DNA of 64,000 bases, taken from the NCBI RefSeq assembly GCF_002441695.1, contig NZ_JXJW01000006.1:1-64000 (forward strand), written 5' to 3'. The notes under the pieces were generated by a model. The model saw nothing but the letters and a program-made list of their open reading frames with translations, made no database searches and had not been told where the DNA came from. Of the stretch, positions 57,917 through 64,000 are shown piece by piece. Position 1 is the first letter of the stretch. Every line of letters begins with the position of its first letter. The translations under genes were made by a program, and so were the position numbers. The DNA is from Pseudolactococcus piscium (GTDB taxonomy: Bacteria; Bacillota; Bacilli; Lactobacillales; Streptococcaceae).

Positions 57917-58933
57917 TCACTTAGGGATATCTGTTGTCATCGGATCAAGTTTTTGTGATTGCTGATATTCATCATACAATAATTTTACCTGGTTGCGTTT
58001 AGTCACGTTGAGTTTTGAAAAGATGTTATGAATATGGCTTTTCACCGTCCCCATGGAGATGTAGAGTTCCCGGCTAATGTCTTGGTTGTTTTTATTTTGT
58101 AAGAGTAATAGCAAAACTTCTGATTCGCGTGAGGTCATATGGTAAGTCTCAATAAATTGGAGGTGGGTTGGAATGACATCTGTATGCTGATTTGGATCAT
58201 ATTTTTTAGACTGACTTACGGATAACAGTTTTTTTGCTAAGTAGCTTATTGCCGTTATTGCATAGATAATCGCGAGTATATCCTCGCTGATACTCCGGTT
58301 GGTCATACGGACATTACCGAATGTATAGTTATCTAGAAAAAAGATGACATATGAATCCTCGGCTATCGTTAAGCTCGTCATGATAAGCGTTATGAGCATG
58401 AGTTTTCTTAATAATACTTGCGTCGTCACAGCTTGAGTCTTGATGTCACTGTTTGACGACCTCTTCTTCTTGTCTGTAACTTGCTTTAGAGTAGCTAGTC
58501 CATAGCTGGCAAGTATGATATTAACAAGATCAGATGGAAAGTAGTAAATCCATATTTTAAAGGCATTATTTGGGAGCATAGGCACCAGTAATAATATCAA
58601 GGCATGGCTTATGACCAGCCCATACTGCCAAAAAGAAATCTTACGGCTTAAGGTAGCAGTTAAAATCAGCACCAGAAAGAAAGTATGGGCAACGAGGAGT
58701 ATCGTTTTGGGAGAAGGTGTTGTCATAAATAGTTGATTAAATTTAACAGAAAACCAAGGCAATTGTTCTGTTAAATAAATCAACATATTATTAAGAATTA
58801 AAAATAAAAATAAAAGTGTAATGACGAGATATAATCGTGTTTTATTTTTAAAATAAGTGATAGCCGCTAGCGTTGCGACTACCGTAAATAAGATGATAAG
58901 TCCGATATTGTAAAGGATAAGTAAAATAGCCAT
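57917..58933 (-). CDS. aguR: AguR, membrane-bound LuxR-type regulator of agmatine catabolism
   Basis: The 338-residue protein has seven to eight transmembrane helices in residues 1-235 and a C-terminal LuxR/FixJ DNA-binding domain (about 265-325: TSRESEVLLLLLQNKNNQDI, then GTVKSHIHNIFSKLNVTKR). This rare one-component design is that of lactococcal AguR, which senses agmatine and activates the aguBDAC operon. It is divergent from aguB with a 255-base control region. Its own promoter and an adjoining cre site are visible. Confidence 0.9.
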   Translation of the reverse strand: MAILLILYNIGLIILFTVVATLAAITYFKNKTRLYLVITLLFLFLILNNMLIYLTEQLPWFSVKFNQLFMTTPSPKTILLVAHTFFLVLILTATLSRKISFWQYGLVISHALILLLVPMLPNNAFKIWIYYFPSDLVNIILASYGLATLKQVTDKKKRSSNSDIKTQAVTTQVLLRKLMLITLIMTSLTIAEDSYVIFFLDNYTFGNVRMTNRSISEDILAIIYAITAISYLAKKLLSVSQSKKYDPNQHTDVIPTHLQFIETYHMTSRESEVLLLLLQNKNNQDISRELYISMGTVKSHIHNIFSKLNVTKRNQVKLLYDEYQQSQKLDPMTTDIPK

Positions 58934-58983
58934 CTGGTCACCGCAGGTCCGTTAACTGAAATTAGGAGCCTCTTCTATTTTTA

Positions 58984-59012
58984 AGTATAGCAGATAATTA
59001 AGAGGATTACAA
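58984..59012 (-). promoter_or_regulatory. aguR promoter
   Basis: On the minus strand: TTGTAA (complement of 59007-59012), 17 bases, TATACT with TGC extension (complement of 58984-58989). Confidence 0.75.
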
Positions 59013-59016
59013 AATA

Positions 59017-59031
59017 ATGTAAACGCTTCAA
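59017..59031. promoter_or_regulatory. cre-like site next to the aguR promoter
   Basis: ATGTAAACGCTTCAA matches WTGNAANCGNWNNCW at all but one defined base and lies four bases upstream of the aguR -35. Confidence 0.6.
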
Positions 59032-59136
59032 AAAGGCTAAAACGGCTTGGGATAACGGTTTCATAGCTAAAGGTATAGAAAAGTTTAGCTCAAAATAGAC
59101 CTAAAAGTTGAGGGTAAGCTGATATTAAACTAGAAA

Positions 59137-59151
59137 ATGTAAGCGTATACT
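59137..59151 (+). promoter_or_regulatory. Perfect cre site overlapping the aguB -10
   Basis: ATGTAAGCGTATACT fits the cre consensus WTGNAANCGNWNNCW at every defined base and contains the probable -10 TATACT (59146-59151). No good -35 is present, fitting a promoter that needs the activator AguR. CcpA should repress it directly in glucose. Confidence 0.75.
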
Positions 59152-59188
59152 AAGGGTGTTCAAAAAATTTTAAACGGAGGATATACAC

Positions 59189-60211
59189 ATGTCGAAGAAA
59201 GATTTTATTACAACAGAGGAATTCACAAAAGCGGAACTTTTGGAAATCTTACACCTATCATTGGCTATCAAAAAGAGTATTAAAACAGGATTCTATCCAC
59301 CCTTGCTAAAAAATAAATCGCTAGGGATGATTTTTCAGCAATCTTCTACTAGAACACGGATTTCATTTGAAACAGCAATGACACAGTTAGGTGGCCATGC
59401 CCAGTATTTGGCACCTGGTCAAATTCAGCTTGGCGGTCATGAGACTTTAGAAGATACGGCTAAAGTCCTCTCGAGATTGCTCGATATTGTCATGGCTCGA
59501 GTAGATCGTCATGCAGATGTAGCTGATCTAGCAAAATATGCGACAATACCGGTAATTAATGGGATGTCTGATTATAACCACCCAACGCAAGAGATGGGCG
59601 ATCTTTGTACAATGATGGAACATTTACCTGAAGGAAAAAAACTAGAAGATTGTAAAGTTGTGTTTGTTGGAGATGCGACACAAGTCTGTTTCTCATTAGC
59701 CTTGATTACCACTAAATTTGGGATGCGATTTGCTCAGTTTGGTCCTAAGGATTATCAATTAAGCGAGGAAAAACAAGCCAAGCTGGATGCGATTTGTCAG
59801 GTATCAGGTGGGTCATATATCCTGACAGAGGATGAAGATGCGGGATTAGCTGATGCGGATTTTGTTTATACAGATGTCTGGTATGGCTTGTATGATGCGG
59901 AGTTGTCAGAAGCAGAACGCATGGGGATTTTCTATCCTAAATATCAAGTAAGTGATAGCATGGTCAAAAAAGCAAACCCTTGGGCTAAGTTCATGCATTG
60001 CTTACCGGCAAGTCGTGGAGAAGAGGTATCGGCAGAGGTGATTGATTCAGCGTATTCTGTTGTCTTTGACGAAGCTGAAAATAGATTGACTGCCATGCGT
60101 GGGTTGCTTGTTTATTTCTTTAATCAATATGAAACAAAAGTAGTCATAAGCGAACAAGATAAAGCGGATGCTAAAGCTAATCTCGAAAAATTTTTAGGAA
60201 AAGCACTATAA
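59189..60211 (+). CDS. aguB: Putrescine carbamoyltransferase AguB
   Basis: AguB phosphorolyses N-carbamoylputrescine to putrescine and carbamoyl phosphate. The 340-residue enzyme has the carbamoyl-phosphate motif [10 protein letters not shown] (about 52-61), HPTQEMGDL and the HCLPA loop. The long C-terminal helix ([20 protein letters not shown]) is a feature that separates putrescine from ornithine carbamoyltransferases. It is first in aguBDAC. GGAGGA precedes ATG 59189. Confidence 0.95.
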   Translation: MSKKDFITTEEFTKAELLEILHLSLAIKKSIKTGFYPPLLKNKSLGMIFQQSSTRTRISFETAMTQLGGHAQYLAPGQIQLGGHETLEDTAKVLSRLLDIVMARVDRHADVADLAKYATIPVINGMSDYNHPTQEMGDLCTMMEHLPEGKKLEDCKVVFVGDATQVCFSLALITTKFGMRFAQFGPKDYQLSEEKQAKLDAICQVSGGSYILTEDEDAGLADADFVYTDVWYGLYDAELSEAERMGIFYPKYQVSDSMVKKANPWAKFMHCLPASRGEEVSAEVIDSAYSVVFDEAENRLTAMRGLLVYFFNQYETKVVISEQDKADAKANLEKFLGKAL

Positions 60212-60295
60212 CGTGTTTGGTGCGTCTCTATTTGGGGTTTAAACGATGATTTAAAAACTAAGTAGTCACACGCGCATCTATGAGGAGGAAATCAA

Positions 60296-61663
60296 ATGAG
60301 TGATGTCAAACCAAAAAAGAAGTTTAAGTTATTCTCAGTCATTCTCTCAGTTATATGTGTTGTATTTGTTGCCGAGGCGGCTGCACCAGTTGCGGCAATC
60401 GGTAACTCACAGTATTTCTGGTGGCTGTTCTTGATGCTAACCTTTCTTTTACCCTATGGCTTAATTGCCTCAGAACTTGGCACAACTTATCAAGGGGAGG
60501 GCGGTATTTATGACTGGGTAACCAAAGCTTTCGGTCACCGAATGGGCGCAAGAACGTCATGGTACTACTGGATTAACTTTCCTTTGTGGATGGCTTCTCT
60601 TGCAGTCATTTGTCCTGGACTTGTCACGACCATGACAGGACAGACACTAGGGACATTTGGTGCCATAGTGGTTGAGTTGCTCTTCATCTGGTTGGTCGTG
60701 CTAATCAGCTTCTTTCCAATTAGTGATAGTCTATGGATATTGAATGGGGCAGCTTTTGTCAAAGTGTTTCTGGCGCTTTTAGTCGGTGGATTAGGGATCT
60801 ATGTGGCTGTAACAAGAGGTGTGGCGAATGATTATACGCTTGGGTCTTTGTTACCTAGCTTTGATTTAAAATCATTATCTTTTATCTCGGTTATCTTGTT
60901 CAACTTTCTAGGATTTGAAGTGGTCTGTACCTTTGCACCGGATATGGAAAATCCCAAGAAACAAATTCCGCTTGCGATTGTATCAGGCGGTCTGGTTATT
61001 GCAGCAATCTATATCTTTTCAGCGTTCGGCATCGGTGTTGCCATTCCAACTGCGGACATCAGTACCAGTAGTGGCCTGATTGATAGTATTCAATTAATGC
61101 TGGGTCAGACGGATGGATTAGTCGTTACGCTTGTCGCATTTTTGTTTCTATTAACCCTATTTGGCAACATGGCCTCTTGGTCATTAGGGGTCAATAATAC
61201 AGCTTGTTACGCGGCTAAACATGGTGATATGCCAGCCGTATTTGCCATAAAAAGTGCGAAAAATGATATGCCAACAGGTGCAGCTATTATGAATGGGATT
61301 GTCGCATCGGTTATTGTTGTGATTGCCCCATTCCTACCAAATCAAGATTTGTTCTGGGCTTTCTTTGCCTTAAACTTGGTGATGTTCCTCTTTGCTTATC
61401 TGCCCATTTTTCCAGCGTTCTTAAAGCTTAGAAAAATAGATCCAGATATTGAGCGTCCCTTTAAAGTGGGTGGCGGAAAAGGGGTCTTGTATCTGTTAGT
61501 GGCATTGCCAATGATTTTGATCATCACCTCTATCGTCTTTATCGCAGTGCCTTTTAATCTGAGTACTGAGACGATGACCCAGGTTTTACCGATCACCATC
61601 GGCGCAATCGTCTTTATCGTGATAGGGGAACTCATTATTGTTGTTAAAAAAATTACCAAATAA
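60296..61663 (+). CDS. aguD: Agmatine/putrescine antiporter AguD
   Basis: AguD brings in agmatine in exchange for putrescine. The 455-residue amino acid/polyamine permease (APC family) has about 12 hydrophobic helices and the family start AEAAAPVAAIGNSQYFWW, YQGEGGIYDWVTKAFG, and FEVVCTFAPDMENPKKQIPL. Antiport needs no energy, so the operon yields net ATP. AGGAGG precedes ATG 60296. Position between aguB and aguA matches lactococci and enterococci. Confidence 0.93.
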   Translation: MSDVKPKKKFKLFSVILSVICVVFVAEAAAPVAAIGNSQYFWWLFLMLTFLLPYGLIASELGTTYQGEGGIYDWVTKAFGHRMGARTSWYYWINFPLWMASLAVICPGLVTTMTGQTLGTFGAIVVELLFIWLVVLISFFPISDSLWILNGAAFVKVFLALLVGGLGIYVAVTRGVANDYTLGSLLPSFDLKSLSFISVILFNFLGFEVVCTFAPDMENPKKQIPLAIVSGGLVIAAIYIFSAFGIGVAIPTADISTSSGLIDSIQLMLGQTDGLVVTLVAFLFLLTLFGNMASWSLGVNNTACYAAKHGDMPAVFAIKSAKNDMPTGAAIMNGIVASVIVVIAPFLPNQDLFWAFFALNLVMFLFAYLPIFPAFLKLRKIDPDIERPFKVGGGKGVLYLLVALPMILIITSIVFIAVPFNLSTETMTQVLPITIGAIVFIVIGELIIVVKKITK

Positions 61664-61685
61664 ATAGAAATAGGAGATAAGTATT

Positions 61686-62783
61686 ATGGCAAAAAGAATT
61701 AGTGGCACCACACCAAAAGCAGATGGCTTTAGGATGCCAGGAGAATTTGAAGCACAGGAACAAGTTTGGATGATTTGGCCAGAGCGCCCAGATAATTGGC
61801 GTGATGGTGCAAAACCAGTCCAAAAATCATTTGCTAATGTCGCTAAGGCAATCAGCCAATTTACAAAAATGACAGTGGTGGTATCACAAGCACAGTATGC
61901 CAATTGTCGGAAAGAGCTACCAGGGAAAATTCGTGTGATTGAGATGTCAAATAATGATGCCTGGGTTAGAGATTGTGGGCCTAGTTTTGTTATCAATGAC
62001 AAAGGTGATATTCGGGCCAATGACTGGGAGTTTAATGCCTGGGGTGGTCTAGTCGATGGCCTTTATTTCCCGTGGGATCAAGATGAACTCGTTGCAAGAA
62101 AAATTGCTGAGATTGAAGGGATTGATACCTATAAGACGGATAATTTCGTACTTGAGGGTGGCTCTTTTCATGTTGATGGTCAAGGGACTGTCTTAACGAC
62201 TGAGATGTGCCTCTTAAGTGAAGGTAGAAATCCAGAGTTGTCTAAGTCTGAAATCGAAGCAAAGTTATGCGCCTATCTTAACTGTGAAAAAGTCCTTTGG
62301 TTGAAAGATGGTATTGATCCGGATGAAACAAATGGGCATGTGGATGACGTCGCTTGTTTTGTTGCACCAGGTGAGGTTGCTTGTATCTATACGCAAGACA
62401 AGACAAGTCCTTTTTATGCCCAAGCCCAAGCAGCTTATCAAACGTTGATTGGGATGACGGATGCAAAAGGACGCACGCTTAAAGTACACAAACTATGCTG
62501 TCCTAAAAAAGCAATCACGATCAAGGGAGAGTTTGCCATTGATAGTGTAGAAGGGACGATGCCTAGAGAAGATGGTGATATCTGTATCACATCTTATATG
62601 AATTTCCTGATTACAAATGGGGGTGTTATCGTCCCCCAATACGGTGATGAAAATGATCAGCTAGCCCTTGAACAAGTACGTACTATGTTCCCAGAAAAAG
62701 AAGTGGTGGGTGTTGACACACTTGAAATCGTTTATGGTGGTGGTAACATTCACTGTGTGACACAGCAACAACCCAGGAGATAG
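61686..62783 (+). CDS. aguA: Agmatine deiminase AguA
   Basis: AguA converts agmatine to N-carbamoylputrescine and ammonia, which also raises internal pH. The 365-residue guanidino-group-modifying enzyme has WPERPDNWRDGAKP, DAWVRDCGPSFV, the catalytic pair in EGGSFHVDG and NGHVDD, and the nucleophile Cys357 in GGGNIHCVTQQQP. Length and motifs are complete, so it should be active even though the kinase downstream is interrupted. Confidence 0.97.
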   Translation: MAKRISGTTPKADGFRMPGEFEAQEQVWMIWPERPDNWRDGAKPVQKSFANVAKAISQFTKMTVVVSQAQYANCRKELPGKIRVIEMSNNDAWVRDCGPSFVINDKGDIRANDWEFNAWGGLVDGLYFPWDQDELVARKIAEIEGIDTYKTDNFVLEGGSFHVDGQGTVLTTEMCLLSEGRNPELSKSEIEAKLCAYLNCEKVLWLKDGIDPDETNGHVDDVACFVAPGEVACIYTQDKTSPFYAQAQAAYQTLIGMTDAKGRTLKVHKLCCPKKAITIKGEFAIDSVEGTMPREDGDICITSYMNFLITNGGVIVPQYGDENDQLALEQVRTMFPEKEVVGVDTLEIVYGGGNIHCVTQQQPRR

Positions 62784-62792
62784 GTGATCAGT

Positions 62793-63731
62793 ATGAAAAG
62801 AATTGTTATCGCGCTCGGTGGGAATGCCCTAGGTGATAATCCCAAAGAGCAACTGGCACAGATTAATCAGGCTGCCCCTGCCATGGTAGAGATAATCAAA
62901 CTAGGCTATGAGATCATTATTAGCCATGGGAATGGCCCACAGGTCGGTATGCTTGAAAAAGCGATCAACATGGCAGCAAATTTGGATAGCTCGATTCCTC
63001 ATGTGCAACTCCCTGAATGTACGGCCATGAGCCAAGGTTACATCGGCTATCATTTGCAAAATGCACTTTTGCGAGAACTTAGAAAACAAGAGATGGTCTG
63101 GCAGGTGGCGACCATCATCACCCAAGTTGAAGTTGTAGCAGATGACCCTGCTTTTAAATAACCGACGAAACCAATTGGTAGTTTCTATAGTCAGGAAGCA
63201 GCTGAAAAACTGGGTGATGAAAATCCAAACATGGTCTTTAAGGAAGATGCAGGACGGGGGTATCGTCAGCTCGTCGCCTCTCCAAAACCAATTGATATCG
63301 TTGAGAGTAAGTCGATTTTGAACTTACTTGATAACGAATTCATCGTCATTGCTTGCGGTGGCGGTGGTATTCCTGTTATCAAACGTTGTGAGGGTGACTA
63401 TGAAGGAGCCGTTGCGGTCATCGACAAGGATATGTCATCTGCTAAATTAGCAGAACTTGTTGATGCAGACTACTTATTCATCTTAACAGCAGTTGACCGT
63501 GTGTCGATAAGATTTGGACAAGCAGATCAAGTTGATTTGGATAAGCTGACTGTTGCCCAAGCAATTGCTTATGCAGCACAAAATGAGTTTGCAGCTGGGA
63601 GCATGTTACCTAAAGTAGAGGCAGCGATTCAATTTGCCAGTTCTAAACCAGGTCGAAAAGCAGTTATCGCTTCTCTGGAAAATGCACCATTAGTTTTTAG
63701 TGGTGAGAGTGGTACAGTGATTAGCTTATAA
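62793..63731 (+). pseudogene. aguC: Carbamate kinase AguC, interrupted by an in-frame TAA
   Basis: AguC makes ATP from carbamoyl phosphate. Reading one frame from ATG 62793 to 63731 gives a complete 312-codon carbamate kinase except for TAA at 63159-63161, in the motif DDPAFK-stop-PTKPIGSFY. The N-part holds VIALGGNALG and ISHGNGPQVGM; the C-part FIVIACGGGGIPV, VDADYLFILTAVD and GSMLPKVEAA. Homologues carry Asn, Lys or similar at the stop position, so one substitution can explain it. No ribosome site precedes the next ATG (63231), so the C-part is unlikely to be made alone. Confidence 0.9.
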
Positions 63732-63739
63732 ATACCTAC

Positions 63740-63778
63740 AAAAACGGCACAGATTTCAAAGCATCTGTGCCGTTTTTT
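63740..63778. terminator. Terminator of the agu operon
   Basis: AAAACGGCACAGAT (63741-63754) pairs with ATCTGTGCCGTTTT (63763-63776), followed by T. It also faces the convergent recF. Confidence 0.92.
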
Positions 63779-63779
63779 G

Positions 63780-64000
63780 CTAATTTTCTTTTATAATTTC
63801 ACCGTCACTAACTTGAAAGACAGTGAGTTTATCAGGTAAGTGCTGCAAATGATCCAGCGTTGTTGTCGTGATAAAAGTCTGCGTTTTACCGATAACTAGT
63901 GATAATAGGTCCAATTGACGTTGATTATCCAACTCACTCATCACATCATCTAACAGTAGGACGGGGTACTCACCTGTTTCCTGGAAGACAAGATCAATCT
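63780..64000 (-). CDS. recF: DNA replication/repair protein RecF, C-terminal part
   Basis: RecF loads RecA at gaps with RecO and RecR. About 73 C-terminal codons are in the window; the gene runs off its right edge. The frame reads [20 protein letters not shown], the Walker B/D-loop of this SMC-like ATPase, then [13 protein letters not shown] and ends ...EIIKEN with TAG at 63780-63782 (complement). Its last bases lie just beyond the agu terminator. Confidence 0.92.
   Translation of the reverse strand, partial: IDLVFQETGEYPVLLLDDVMSELDNQRQLDLLSLVIGKTQTFITTTTLDHLQHLPDKLTVFQVSDGEIIKEN

Noticed and set aside
63231-63731. Separate gene for the C-terminal part of carbamate kinase
   Set aside because: Same frame as the N-terminal part, no ribosome site before ATG 63231, and the protein would lack its N-terminal substrate-binding part; treated as one interrupted gene.

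Overview
The window looks like chromosomal DNA of a Lactococcus-type member of the Streptococcaceae. This rests on the gene families and their order: adhE, rpsB-tsf, ezrA, then rmlACBD with an rgpA-F rhamnan locus and a variable wall-polysaccharide region, then pepA / trx / ytpR / ssb / groESL, purA, pepN, rplU-prp-rpmA, pepT, and an agmatine deiminase cluster with a membrane LuxR-type regulator (aguR / aguBDAC, the lactococcal arrangement). The DNA is AT-rich and many promoters carry a TGn extended -10. I cannot name the species from sequence alone. The window is almost entirely core housekeeping DNA. The accessory part is 21.6-30.8 kb. I see no CRISPR array, prophage, intact insertion sequence or plasmid functions.

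Layout. 0-2.2 kb: tRNA-Pro 3' end, then rsmD-coaD-Lon-like PDZ protease. 2.2-6.8 kb: the fermentative adhE with a dense control region, a Nudix hydrolase, and a divergent Lrp-type regulator / cysteine hydrolase pair. 6.9-11 kb: rpsB, a tandem-repeat/terminator region, tsf, ezrA. 11.2-33.3 kb: wall-polysaccharide locus, comprising dTDP-rhamnose synthesis (rmlA, C, B, D), rhamnan polymerisation and ABC export (rgpA-F), then variable decoration genes (DUF2142 membrane protein, two GT2 enzymes, DUF2304 protein, Caps_synth-type transferase, LicD, a frameshifted IspD-like cytidylyltransferase, an epimerase-like SDR, a flippase), closed by a two-domain autolysin with three internal repeats. 33.4-45.7 kb: peptidases, thioredoxin, YtpR, SSB, chaperonins under CIRCE control, purA, pepN, an L21-led ribosomal operon, pepT and a universal stress protein. 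46-57.8 kb: antiporter, an SDR with an apparent internal deletion next to an HxlR regulator, iscS-thiI, an MFS exporter, tyrS and PBP1b. 57.9-63.7 kb: agmatine deiminase operon. The end holds the 3' part of recF on the minus strand.

How the parts work together. rml genes make dTDP-L-rhamnose; RgpA/B/E/F assemble a rhamnan chain that RgpC/RgpD export; the variable genes probably add external glycosyl groups and a polyol-phosphate substituent. The autolysin beside them may recognise the finished polymer. The agu genes convert agmatine to putrescine with ATP from carbamoyl phosphate, under AguR and probable CcpA control.

Three genes carry visible lesions: carbamate kinase aguC (in-frame TAA), the IspD-like cytidylyltransferase (one base missing at an A6 tract) and the SDR at 48.5-49.1 kb (about 35-40 residues, including the NNAG region, absent). 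The most unusual non-coding structures are the 58-59 bp tandem repeats after rpsB, the operator-rich adhE leader, a promoter-terminator unit with alternative pairing before iscS-thiI, and two promoters placed so close to start codons that leaderless mRNAs are expected. I did not find a clearly new multi-gene system. The best candidates for undescribed biology are the variable polysaccharide module with its repeat-bearing autolysin and the small RNA/attenuator before iscS.
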